This document shows, in pieces, positions 48,861 to 60,467 of a stretch of DNA of 64,000 nt. Both the position numbers and the translations under genes were made by a program. How positions within the stretch are numbered: the first letter of the stretch is position 1; each line of letters starts with the position of its first letter. Origin of the DNA: Antedon mediterranea (Eukaryota > Echinodermata > Crinoidea > Comatulida > Antedonidae); the NCBI RefSeq assembly GCF_964355755.1, contig NC_092677.1, positions 22,416,101-22,480,100 of the forward strand, given 5' to 3'. The notes beneath the pieces were generated by a model. That model made no database searches and was not told the origin of the DNA. It was given only the letters and a program-made list of their open reading frames with translations.

Positions 48861-49685
48861 AGTGACTACATCAGACTATATCCAATTGTATCATTTGTAG
48901 TCTCAGATTTAGAATTCTGTATGCCCATTTATTAAACCGGATAAAAACATTTTTCAAAGTAGGGTATCATCATTCTCCGTCAATCACTGTTGTACCCACC
49001 ACCAGGATAGACTCTGAAAATGAAAATAAAACCCATCGTTAATCCTTATAACACTGAATATTAATATAATTATGCAAATGACTTTTGTGGATAGCATAGA
49101 GTTATTACCAACCACTGGTCGTAGAGAGTTTTAATTTGTATAGAAATTATATATGTATATTTATATTTATGGAATGAAGGTTTGCGTCATAAAATCGACC
49201 GAAAGTGCCTGTTTTGACCTTTATCGTGATTTTGTGTCAAAGATCAAAAGTAACACTTCCTCATATTTTCGATTACAGTAAATATAATGCACATGCTGAA
49301 CAATTCTATTTCAATTACAATTCTCTACAACGAATAGTTGCATAAGATAGGATAAAACCTAATTTGTATTTTTGGGGGTATGGCGGGCCTCATTTTTATC
49401 TTCTGTAAATTGGTCCACTCACCAAGTGCGAACATTTAAAAAGAAAAAACAATCGTTTTAGGTTAATTTAAATATGGTAATTATATTATAATCAGGTCAA
49501 AGATCAAAAGTGATCCATTAGAGTAAATGATATAATAATATTCTGAACAAATTCTCTCTAGCTATAGTTACATAGATCTGGCAACATAAAAATGTAGTCA
49601 TGTTGTTGGCCGCCATCTTGGGGCAAACATACAGATAACCTTGATTTGGTTTGATTATTTGGGTTAACGATGACCAATCCACTGA

Positions 49686-50047
49686 GCAAACCTTACCCGC
49701 CGCTAAAAAAAGGGCCGTTTTGACCTGGTTTGACATGTTCATGATATTTCGTGTGCTAAACGAGTCAAATGCAGTTTTAATGATGCACTCTTGGCGTTCC
49801 ATATCTGTTCGTTTGTTCGTGTCGACACATTCAGTATCAAATGGCGATATTTCTGTATTTTTTCAATCAACATGCTTGCTCGCGAGTATTATATAAGGTA
49901 CTGTATGGTTTACCACACTTAGGCCTAGGCTAGGCTATAGGGGTCGTCGGTTTCGTGTTATGGGTCGTCCAATTCTAGGTCGTCCAATTTGAGGTCGCCC
50001 GGGTCATTGGGGTCGTCCAATTCGAGGTCGTCGCTTTCTACACACCC
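49686..50047. repeat. GGTCGTC element, solo copy
   Basis: Direct copy of 33152-33517: CAAACCTTA.CCGCCGCT.AAAA, GGGCCGTTTTGACCTGGT, GTTCGTTTGTTCGTGTCGAC, the TAGGCCTAGG run and the 15-bp GGTCGTCCAATT array, which here is one or two units longer. No inverted partner is visible next to it. Confidence 0.85.
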
Positions 50048-50371
50048 ATGTACAGAGTACATTCATATTATGCAGCGTTCATATTATTAGGCTAGCTATA
50101 GGCCTAGTTGTGCTTGAATTTTTTTTTTGTATCTAGGCCTAGGCCTATGGATCGATTAAAATGGTAGCCTAGCCTGTCGTAGGTCACGGTATAAAGCCCC
50201 TCGATCGACGCCAAGTAAAGGGCGAACGACAATTCAAACGATCTATGCCTACTCTAGGTGGATGGGGCATAGGCCTAGTGTAGGACTAGGCTACTGTAGG
50301 GATCGATTGAATAGCTTCGCCATGCTAGTCATGCTAAGTAATTACGAATATAAATACAGTAAGATACTCAC

Positions 50372-50725
50372 CATCTTTATCTTCATGTTGTCTTTTTGAT
50401 TTTCTGCTCGTTTAATTTTTCCAACATTACAAAACCGCTGATAACATCCTCGATGATACCCTGCATCAAATTTATGAGGCCAGTCAGAAAGACTCACTTG
50501 CAATGACTCGTCGCCGTCGGTAGTCAGGTTTAGTCCGAGTTTTTCGACCGATTCCTGTGCAATTTTCGATTCATAACCCGTAATCGTTACCCATCTTTTA
50601 CAGCATTCAATGAATTTATTAAAGCTAGCTTTTTTAAATAATATTAGTGCATCTTCGGAATTATTTTCAACGTGCATGCAACAGAATGTTGGAACAACAC
50701 GTTCGCCACTCGAAGACGACGCCAT
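50372..50725 (-). CDS. XPG-like family N-terminal exon (locus 5)
   Basis: ATG at 50725 (MASSSSGERVVPTFCCMHVE) begins an open exon ending at 50372 with a strong GATG/GTGAGTATC donor. It holds ECCKRWVTITGYESKIAQES and AGYHRGCYQRFCNVGKIKRA, a Cys/His motif of the kind in locus 4 (YHPGCYKTIV). Continuation exons were not identified downstream; the intron side is occupied by the solo GGTCGTC element. An intact-looking first exon of the family, possibly a separate gene. Confidence 0.55.
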
Positions 50726-51532
50726 ATTGTGTGTTTATTGGGTAGCAAAAAAATAATTATTGACCGAACCTGATCACGTGATTATCACGGTGGCTTTTTA
50801 TTAGTTGATAGCGGTGTTTCAATAATGATGTCATCAAATCGTCCGCCATTTTATATAACTATACGATAGCCTGAACGTCGGTTGAAATAATTAATTTGTT
50901 AAATATAGAGCACAATTTGGGCTTGGCAACATTGTGTATTGGGTTTGTTATATTTTTATTATAATAATTGTATTAAAGAAAAATAGATATCAAGTATGCC
51001 CTACGGAATTGAATGATAATGAGAGTCATCCCATGGTCTAATAGTATTTTAAAATGTGTATAGGTGAAGGTTGCAGAGATCGCTCATGTGAATTAGGCAC
51101 AGAGACTGGACATATTGGAACTCTGACTGTTAAAGGCCGCTGAACTATTATTCCATAATAGTGTTATGCGTTGTATTATTTCCAGAAATTGTCTCCTCTC
51201 CAAAATCATTATTGTCCCAAACAATGGTTGAAAAAATGTCTTGAGTACCTTCTGGTAACGAAGTCCATTTAGAAGGCTAATCATCTTGGCTGAACCTGTA
51301 AAGGGACGCCATCGCTAATGCAGTGTGTTTTGGCACCATAACCCTTCCTTTCATCCGGAGATACACCATATCTTAAGCAATTGAGAGAATGCGTCTTTCC
51401 TGCTTACCATATTTTCTGGAGTATAGGTCGAGACTTTGTGCGAAAATTTTAATTGCAAAATTCGGGGGGTCGACTTATACCACGACCATGCTATTTTTGA
51501 AAAAGCCGAAAGGAAGCACCTCTACTGTATCA

Positions 51533-51605
51533 ATCAATCAATCAATCAATCAGATTTATATAGCGCCAGTATCCATAATAATGTTCAAAGGCGCTTGACA
51601 AAGTT
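51533..51605. repeat. ATCA microsatellite plus short SINE-tail motif
   Basis: (ATCA)n runs into GATTTATATAGCGCCAGTAT and ATGTTCAAAGGCGCTTGACA. A tandem short repeat beside a TATAGCGC...CAAAGGCGCTT block looks like a SINE or LINE tail. Confidence 0.5.
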
Positions 51606-51992
51606 AATTAAACAGTATTATTGTTTTTTATATTTATTACAGTTGTTTCGTTCAATGTAAAATTGGTAATTGGGTAAAAATATAGTCCTTGTTGAGAATC
51701 ATTGCTTGGTTGCTGCTGGCTGACACAGGTCGCTTGACACAGCATTGGAGACCACGAGGTAGAAATGCGCAATATCACCGCAGCAGAGTAAAGGGGATTT
51801 CCTGTGCTTGGATGTGATTTTTTCCTTCTGTTGTTTTTTTAATGATACTGCACATTACAGTATTTTTTATGTTCTGTTTTTTTAAATTGTTGATAAATGC
51901 TAATAAAATAAAGTCGTAAATAAATTAAATGTACAACAATTTTAAAGTCGAACCTTTTATTATATTGGCTGACAATGTTGCACTTTGAAGAA

Positions 51993-53305
51993 GAAAAAAA
52001 ATCATTGTGTAGGACTATAAATCATAATCCCTGTCATCGTCTAAATTGGCAAATAACGCATACGAGTCCGCTTCAGTTACCCCATCGTCGTATGGATCAA
52101 TATAGTCATTGTCAGAAATGTCGGCTTCAATTTCATTATCGTCATCGTCCCAAAGTATGTCATCTTCCGTCCCGTCCAGTGCATTACTTATACTACATTT
52201 TTTAAAAGAGTTGATTATAATGTCTGGCTTTAAATCATTCCAGGCATCCACTACCCAAGAACACACAGTCGCCAATGATGCTGCACGCATGTTACCGGCG
52301 GCTGTGTATGACTTTTCCTTATTCACCATCCAGTTGTTCTACATCCTCCTCATGGCATCTTTAAATGGTTTGTTAAGTTAAACGTCTAGTGGCTGTAAAA
52401 TTGACGCGAGTCCACCAGGTATTACGGCAATATCTGTGTCTGGTCTTCCTTGAGTTTCTTTTTAATACTGTCTATCAAGTGGGTCTTAAACATATCCAAC
52501 ACAAATAAAGATCGTTCTCCAATAGAGTGATTTGACCTCTGTCCCCACACCAAACTTATCCACTTTTTGCACCCTTTCTCGTCCATCCATCCCTTTTCCT
52601 GAACATGAACAATTATTCCTCTGGGAAAAACTGGTTTGGGCATTGTTTTACGCTTGAAAATTACCATTGGCTTTAGTTTTGTGCCATCAGCCATACAGCA
52701 CAATACCACGGTAAAATGTTATTTTTCGTGGCCAGTTGTCTTCACCTACACAGTCTTTTCCCTATTCTCGTTGACTGTGGTTTTTCCGACCAAATAAAAA
52801 ACATCGGTGTCTCGTCCATGTTTCCGATCTGGGATAATGTATAATTATGGCGTTTTCATTGCTTGATTATAAATAACTGGAAGGAGGTTATTTTCTCATC
52901 TAGTTCTGCGGTCAATTTTTGCGCGATTTTCGTTTTTTGTCGGATGACCAAATTTCGTCTTTTCATGAACCCGGTACACCAACTATTTGTTGCCTTAAAG
53001 TTTTCACTGACGTTCCGATTTCTGCCTGCCCAGCTCAGTGCCTGCAAACGGACCATTGTCCTGTTCACGATGTGTCCACTCGCTCTCTTGTCCGTCACCC
53101 ATTGATATAATTCATCCTCCAATTGAGGCCCCTTGCAGCTCAATCCCCTCAAAGCACATTTCTTTTTCGGCATCTTTCTTTCTGCTTTTCTCCAGTCCCT
53201 CACCAACTTTTTCGATACATCAAACTGACGTGCCGCTGCACAGTTGTTAGAAGTCTTGGCTGCCCCACTAATTTCAACTTGAAGCGGCTTCATATCGGTT
53301 CCTCT
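51993..53305 (-). pseudogene. pogo/CENP-B-like transposase pseudogene
   Basis: From 53293 on the minus strand: an N-terminal CENP-B-type helix-turn-helix (AARQFDVSKKLVRDWRKAER), a second DNA-binding part (HIVNRTMVRLQALSWAGR, SWCTGFMKRRNLVIRQKTK), then the DDE part (VVLCCMADGTKLKPMVIFKR at 52709, LFVLDMFKTH, GGLASILQPLDV near 52410) and an acidic C-terminus (LDGTEDDILWDDDDNEIEAD). Three frame breaks and internal stops. This is the normal domain order of pogo/Tigger/jerky-type proteins. Inactive. Confidence 0.75.
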
Positions 53306-54084
53306 TAACCATGATGATCAAGTATATTATGATATTTCAAAAGTGTATACAATAATGATAATAGATGTTAACAAAGTAAGAGCACGAATGCAACTGATGA
53401 ATAAACCCCAAACTATTCAGTACAATTATGCCTATCTTCAGTGTAACTGAATATCAATTTTATCGTAATATTTTTAGTTAAATTTAATTCAGTGCAAACT
53501 GCAGGGCGCGCAGCAGTCACGCTCTAATGATTGTACAAACAGACTTGTGTAGAAGAATGGTTGCTTTTTTGCAGGAAGAGTTGTACGCTTCCATTATATC
53601 ATGAGGTCATTTATTGTGTATAATGGATAGTTATGACAGTGCAGTATAAAATAAAAATTCAAAACAGATGTACAGAACTACAAACACTTTTTTTTTTTAT
53701 TAAATTCAACAAGTTAGGATATCATTAAAGATGTTTTGTCCCTTGAAACACAAAAAAATGAAGTTCAAAATATTATAAATTTAAATTGGCCATATCAAAT
53801 TAATATTAAATTTATTCACTTTAAGTCGAAAATTCAAGCCAAAAACAAGTTTATGTAATTAACAGGTAAATTAGTTTGATTACATTTCGTCTGGAAAATC
53901 GTCGCGAGCGAAAGTAAACAAAATGTTAAAACTGATAAAATTACTGATTCGTAAAACAACACCAAGATTTTATTGTTATTATTATTTCTTCATACGTCTT
54001 AAAAAATAAAGCCTCTGTTTGCACCTATTGGTAACATATGTTGAATGTTAGAATTGAAAAAAATTCATCTCCTTCTAACAATAT

Positions 54085-55625
54085 TGTTTGAAACCAAATT
54101 TTTGTTTATAGTGAAGGACAAAATTACGCTGAACTTGCCCAATTTTTCAAGGTGATGTCAGCTTGATTTGCCGACACTGATCATGGCATAGTCATGTGAT
54201 GTTATTGTGACATGCGCCCTTAAGTTATTACTTGAAAACTTTCTGGGTGAGTCCCAGGTTATGGAACTGTTGTCTCTGGTCGTGAACACCGCATACTTCA
54301 TTTTTGGAAACATCATATACAGGCAAAAATCTGGCATAGCTATGGGAAGTCCAATTAGACCAATCGTTGCAAATCTGTTTTTAGAATGGTTGGAGACCGA
54401 GGCCAATAAGCAGAGCAAACAACAACATCAGACCTACTTATTGGGGAAGGTATGTAGACAAGGTTTTAGCTTTGGTTAAAAAAGAATCCATAGAAGATCT
54501 TAACCAACATCTTAACACCATAGACCCTACTAAAAATATCAAGTTTACTACAGAAAGAATGGCTGACAACACTCTCCGTTTCTGGACCGCCTCATCACCC
54601 TAAAAACTGACGATACAATTACAACTTCGATTGACAAGAAACCCACACATACAGAACTATACTTGAACTTCAAATCAAATCATCCTCTTGAGCATAAGCT
54701 GAGCGTCGTTAACACATTAGTGGACAGATTCCAAAACATTGTAACACAGCAGAGTAAAAGAGAAGAGATGAATCACATAAGAAAGGTACTTAATATATGT
54801 GAATACCCCAACTGGGCCATTGATTTAGTGATAAACAACAAAAAAGAAAAGAATAGTCGGAAAAAGGAGAAAAAAAGCAAGACATGCATGGCAGCGTAGC
54901 TTTACCCTATGTGAGAGGGCTATCCGAAAAGATATGTAGAACACTCACTAGCAATAAAATTAACTCTTACTTTGTATCCCAAAACAAATTAAGATCACAT
55001 CTAGTACACCCAAAAGATAAGATTAAGCCGGAGGACACAAGTGGAGTAGTGTATGGTGTACCCTGTATGAATTGTAACCCAATATACATAAGAGAAACCC
55101 GTAGAAAACTGGGAAACAGAATAAAAGAACATAACAAGATGTACAAGAAAGGGGTTATGACAAGGTCAAGCAGAATGTCACAATCAAACACACACGTAAA
55201 TCTGCAATTACAGACCATGCTACAAAGGAAAACCATACACCTAATTGGGAGGCAAAAGTGTTAAAGAAAGAGGCAAACATCAACAAGAGAGGATGGCAAG
55301 AAGCAATTATAATTAGAAAAACTGAAAATAACATGAACAGAGATCAAGGCGGAAAGTGGCTGTCACAAATATATGATGACTTGTTAGAAGTTAGACGGCC
55401 GACCGGTGCGGACCCCTCGGGACTCACTCAGGTTTTCAAGTAACAACTTATAGAGGCCGCATGTCACAATAACATCACATGACTATGCCATGATCAGTGT
55501 CGGCAAATCAAGGTATACATAAATTAAATATCACTACCTTGAAAAAGTGCGATGATAACACATGAAACGCTGGGTAAGTTCAATGTAATTTTGTCCTTCA
55601 CTATAAACGAAAATTTGATTTCAAA
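54085..55625. mobile_element. Penelope-like element with inverted terminal repeats
   Basis: 54085-54250 and 55430-55625 are inverted relatives: TATAGTGAAGGACAAAATTAC against GTAATTTTGTCCTTCACTATA; TTGCCGACACTGATCATGGC against its complement; and AGTTATTACTTGAAAAC against GTTTTCAAGTAACAACT. The right copy has an extra segment containing GCGATGATAACACATGAAACGC, reminiscent of a degraded hammerhead core. Inverted flanking repeats are known in this retroelement class. It sits inside a TTAA-flanked DNA element. Confidence 0.7.
54207..55443 (+). pseudogene. Penelope-like reverse transcriptase with GIY-YIG domain
   Basis: Frame 1 (54207-54479): QKSGIAMGSPIRPIVANLFL, the AMGSP...LFL block of Penelope RT. 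After a frame slip near 54430: WGRYVDKVLALVKK, where RYVDDV would be expected; the second Asp is Lys, so the polymerase site is dead. Then NPHIQNYT and FKSNHPLEHKLSVVNTLVDR. The endonuclease part (from 54884) holds GVVYGVPCMNCNPIYIRETR, with YIR in place of YIG. The N-terminal half of the RT is absent, so it is 5'-truncated and frameshifted. Confidence 0.8.
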
Positions 55626-57264
55626 TAATATGTTTAATGTTCTTTCCAGTTAAGTTTATCATCAATTATTGTATTTTAATATTTATGATGTTTTACAATC
55701 TCAACCTTATCAATCATAATTATCAGCTCACTGTGGTTTTTATCACGTTTCCTATATCAATAATAATATCTTTTGTTTTCATGATATTCAACTTTAAGTA
55801 ATTATCAGTACAACAACAAAAAAAACAATTTACATTATCAAAGTATAACTGAGTAGAATTATCTTTTACATGTCCAACAAGACAGGTGTTATCTACATAT
55901 TTTACAGTAAAACTAAGTCATCTAATTACAGTTAAAATCATTAGAAAAGAATTGGTGAAAGGACACAGCCTTGGGGCGCTCTGGTATTGCTTGTGCAGAT
56001 TTGAGATTTACACTCATTAAAACAAACAAATTTTTCCCTATCCTTTAAAAAATGATTGATCCATAAAATGGTTTACACCCAAAATATTCATTTTCTTTAT
56101 TAAAATATGTGGTTGTAATAATTGTCCTATAATAATTATGTTTGAAGTTATTTTGAATTAGAATGCAATTCTGCAAGTAGTAAGTAGTAAGAACAAACCA
56201 GTATATTTTGAAGGTAACAATATATACATAAAAATAACGAACAAAAAACTTTACATTGTAAACTGTAATGCGTTTGTCATGAATTTACTGCATAGTTCAT
56301 GCATAGTTCTATCTGCTTAGACCAATAATAAGAGGCATTGAAATATTGATCGTTGTGTTTGAACGCACCTTGAATTTTAACGACATGGATTACCGTACGC
56401 CTTGCGTTATTAGATAACAAACCTAACGCCGTGAGTCTTAACATACAGTACCCTTGGATAGCTTGTGAACCACTTGAAGGCAATGCCCCTAATAGTAATA
56501 CTAATTTTTTTCAATTAAGGATTACGATACAATGGTAGTATCCCTATTATAAGTCTAAAAAGAGCCAATCTGGGAAAAATTATTATCTTTTCTTATTGAT
56601 ACCATGTATTACTTTAGAATTTAAAATGATTATGTACAGTCGGAAATTCTGTGCACAGTGTACGTGTATGTTTTTATACTTTTTAAAATAATTTTATTAA
56701 ATTCATATTTATATTATATGCTGTCCCTTTGTCAAATTCCCAACAAATAAAAATTAGAAGATTTTGAAAAAAAGTGGGTCATTTTGAAGTATCATAATAG
56801 TTATTAACTTTCCTCAAAAATTAGTCGAATAAAAAATTATTTAACTGAAATACAGACGTTTTTTAGTTTAAAAAAAAACTGTGACTTCCAGTCAAAGTTT
56901 TCGATCAAAACATATTTCATAATGCAACGCGCTTGTTTGGCTACTATGTATGCATAATCATAAAACTTCCTCGCGATCTGTGTGAAAACACCTTCTCAAC
57001 CGTGACAAGTTGTAAACAATCCTAATTAGGATCATGCATAATGCATACTCTTGGTTTGAAATCTTTGTTTACTTTCGCTTGTGACGATTTTCCAGACAAA
57101 ATGTAATCAAACTAATTTACCTGTTAATTACGTAAAATTGTTGTTTTTGGCACGAATTTTTGACTTAAAGTGAATAACTTTAATATTACTTTGATATGGC
57201 CAATTTAAATTTAGAATATTTTGACTTTCATTTTTTTGTGTTTCAAGGGACAATACATCTTTAA

Positions 57265-57590
57265 GATATATTATCCCCCAAAAATCATGAAAAATATAGA
57301 TTTCAGACTTTTAAAAGGCCATTTTGGAGGTTTAATGAAGTTACTCAATTCCATAGGAAAAAGACAATTTCACTTATAAAAAAAAAAAACAAAAAAAAAA
57401 AAACAGTTAAATTTAACCAAAACCCTATGGCTTGACAGACAATTTGACTAATTGTTGCTTTAAATTATAGTTTTTTTCAGATAAATAATATTTTTGCCAA
57501 TCCAATTTTTTGTCAAAGTGAATAACTCTTATGTGACATTAAAATAACATATTCAACAATAAAATGTTTTTTCAGGAGGACAATATATTT
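57265..57590. mobile_element. TTAA-flanked MITE, copy B
   Basis: Shares its left TTAA (57261-57264) with the element ending at 57260, starts GATATATTATCCCCC and ends GGAGGACAATATATTT before TTAA (57591-57594). Interior order matches copy A in the 10.7-kb LINE. Another partial end of the same family (GATATATTGTCCCTCTGAAA) begins near 57733. Confidence 0.65.
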
Positions 57591-59867
57591 TTAAAATTAA
57601 AAACTTATATTATTTAAAAGTCTAGATTCCAAAAAATTGATATGTCCACTTAAAATGGAAATTTATTATATTACTTTCTGAATAAAACAAAAAATATTTA
57701 TTTAAAAAAACGCTGCTCGCTTATAGGCGATAAAGATAAAGATATATTGTCCCTCTGAAAAATATTTTTTATTTCAAAATTTGTTTTTGAATGTGTCATT
57801 TTATTGTCACATAATAGTTATTTTACCTGAAAAAATGTAATATTAAAGCCTAGATACTTCAAGTGTGAAGTATCCTATTACAAACAAAAACTTTTATGGA
57901 CTGTTTTGATAATAATTCAATGATTATCTGACAGGGATTTACAGTATTATAATATCATTGGACTCATAAATGCCAAAAATTCTTAGGGATTTGTCGTTCA
58001 ACTGTCTTTTCCCAGACGTTTTTTGGGTCCAGCACTATAATTTATAGTGGAGTATGCATTTTCGCAAAAATGTCAGTCTCTCAGTACTAAAACTGCTGCT
58101 TGCTTTATATCTGATTGCGTCATCTTGTGACGTAGCCGGCTAGAGCAGCAGCATGAAAAATACATACAAAATAATATACGGTAGCCTAAATCCTATTATT
58201 ATTACAGTATATCAAAATCAAATTATGAATATCATTAAAATAAAATTATGAATATCATTAAAATAAATTAGGTCAATTAAATATCCTAAAATAAGTGGTA
58301 CAAAATTAACTGATAGTACTGATCTTGTAATAATTTTATTTCAATTCAATTTCTTGTATGAGTAAACAGTTCTTTCAATTAAAAGTATTTTTCTACAGTG
58401 AAAAAAAAAAATAACAGAGAGTTTGTGAAGTGCAGCAATATTTTATTTGGAGTTATTTATTTTCTTATAGATCATGGAGGCCATGTATAGATCAAAAAAT
58501 CGTAAATTTATGCTGTACCACAAAGTGATTAACAATAGGCATAAATGAAAACAGCAATGAACAAGAATTAAATAAATCCAGATCAGTTAGGGTAACTAGT
58601 GTTGGTCCCCAGTGTCATCGCTGACATATATCTATGTCTATATGTATAGTACTGTCGTGGTACGTGAGACCATGCCCGCATTAATTTGGAGGTTTGCTCC
58701 CTGGGTATCAATCGTGATAACAAGTTGTTGATTGCCGTTACCATACCATTTATTGTGCACAAATCAACGTTACTTAGAAAATAACGAGAACGAAGGAAAG
58801 CAAATATACAAACAAGCGTTACACAATTTCAATAACAATCAGTTTATAACTTTACTTTACCACTGTATTACCACTATAATTAAACACAACCTCACTGTGT
58901 AAGTGATATAATTTTACTTGTGGCAATGTTTTCTGGGTTGAAATCCGTACTTATCATCTTATCTTATCGGTAGGTCATACACCCCCGTCGTTGAAAAAAA
59001 ATACCAAACTTTTTAAATTTGTCCGTTCATGCATGCGCAATTGGCGCTCCATACTTAAAACATAAGAATTTCAAAATTCAAAATTTATTTTTGTAAAATG
59101 TTGAATGTTACGGGTTATTTGAAATATGAAATATAAATAAATGTTGACGACTTTATAATATTGATCTAAGCCTATGGAAGCTTCGTATTTATGTCATACT
59201 CGACTCATCCGTCGTATAGCCTATGGCGGCTATGAATATGATATGATCGAGCGGGTCACTTGGTTGAGTTCAAAATGTTTTTATTTCTAATTATACAGTA
59301 CCACACAGTAGGCCTAGTGTACTAGTTACTGTAATTAAATGTATTTTTTAATTCAAAATACTTATACTAGGCCTAAGTAGTAGATAAATGATTTTCTTGA
59401 CTCCGGCTGTCACTCTGACTACTAGGTCCTAGGCCTAGACTTAAATGAGTGCTTCCGTCGTCGCAACAGTGTGCAGCGGCGACGAGCCATGACTGGAGGG
59501 CATTCGTAGATTAGGCATAGGAAACGTGGTGTACGTAGCCTAAGCGTAGAGCACATCCTACGAATTCTCCACGTGTTGTAAACGTAGTCTACCTGTAGAG
59601 ATGTTGCAGTAATTATTATCTGTACTGTATCATATTAATTAATTGATTGGATTATGTGAACAAATAATAAAATATTAAATTAACTTAAAAAACTCTTTTT
59701 AAAAGTGAAAACCTTTTTCAAAATTGCAAAGTTCGCGCAATGTATTATTGTTTCTAGCTCCATTGTTATAGTAAAAGGCGGTGGCTTTATGTGACCTAGT
59801 GCAATATAATGAGATGTTTAATGTTCTCAGGTTGTGAGGAAGGGAAGAGAATGTATTAATGTGTAAT
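57591..59867. other. no supported gene
   Basis: AT-rich. Contains a partial TTAA-MITE end near 57733, the inverted partner of the 19.6-kb repeat at 57995-58075, and GGCCTA strings near 59300-59440. The preceding gap 55626-57056 is also gene-free. Confidence 0.45.
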
Positions 59868-60042
59868 TATAAATTCAAAGGCAAATTACTGAAAAATGAC
59901 AATGCTGTGGGTATCAGTGGCTGGATCTCAATGGAGAAGCAAAATAAAATAAGCAAGCTAAATCACAACGATAAAGTAAAACATCCAGAAAAATAAACAG
60001 AGCTTTGGGCAACACTAGCCCTTCTTCAGTGCAGTTAATGTG
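59868..60042. repeat. Penelope-associated repeat end, copy 2
   Basis: Second copy of 21366-21580, lacking about 20 bases of A-rich filler. Here the minus-strand core reads CTGAAGA..GGGC..GCCCAAAG, so the hammerhead-like bases are mutated. Confidence 0.55.
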
Positions 60043-60467
60043 TGTTAGTTAATGTGTAATTATAATTTAAATATTGAAAGATCATAATGCACATTTACGG
60101 AAGAACGGACAAAAAGCAACTAATAGACCGCGCTTAAAACAAAAACTCGTAACACGAAAGATTCGGTAAGCTTGGTGGAGGAGGGGAGGTTGGAAGATGC
60201 GGGGATGGTTGACAAATCACAGTGCATGATACGGTGTTCATATTCAATCCGATGGAATTGTATGAAATGTACTTAGGCCTTATAGTTGCAAGGATCCGAT
60301 TATATTATATATTATAATTTTATAACGGTAACAAAATCGCCATCTGATGTTGAAATATTTATTTGGAAATAACAAACAATACAGAGAAGAACACATGAAT
60401 ACTTTATAGATTCGTATACAATATTCTTTTAATAAATTTAATCAAAAGTATTTACATTTCATTTATT

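Larger units (their letters stand above)
53729..57260. mobile_element. 3.5-kb TTAA-flanked element with ~200-bp inverted ends
   Basis: The left end AGATGTTTTGTCCC (53729, after TTAA) and right end GGGACAATACATCT (57260, before TTAA) begin about 200 bp of inverted repeat (53729-53925 and 57057-57260). Both contain TTTGTGTTTCAAGGGAC-like, CTTTAAGTCGAAAATT-like and GTAATTAACAGGTAAATTAG blocks (or complements), then GACGATTTTCCAGAC. The interior carries a Penelope-like element (54085-55625) and otherwise gene-free AT-rich DNA. The interior shows no transposase, so it is non-autonomous. Confidence 0.7.

Noticed and set aside
52863-53308. Plus-strand Ser/Pro-rich frames
   Set aside because: Antisense of the pogo-like transposase N-terminus.
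55546-55580. Second hammerhead-like core (GCGATGATAACACATGAAACGC)
   Set aside because: The invariant CU of CUGAUGA is missing, so only a relic at best; mentioned under the Penelope element.
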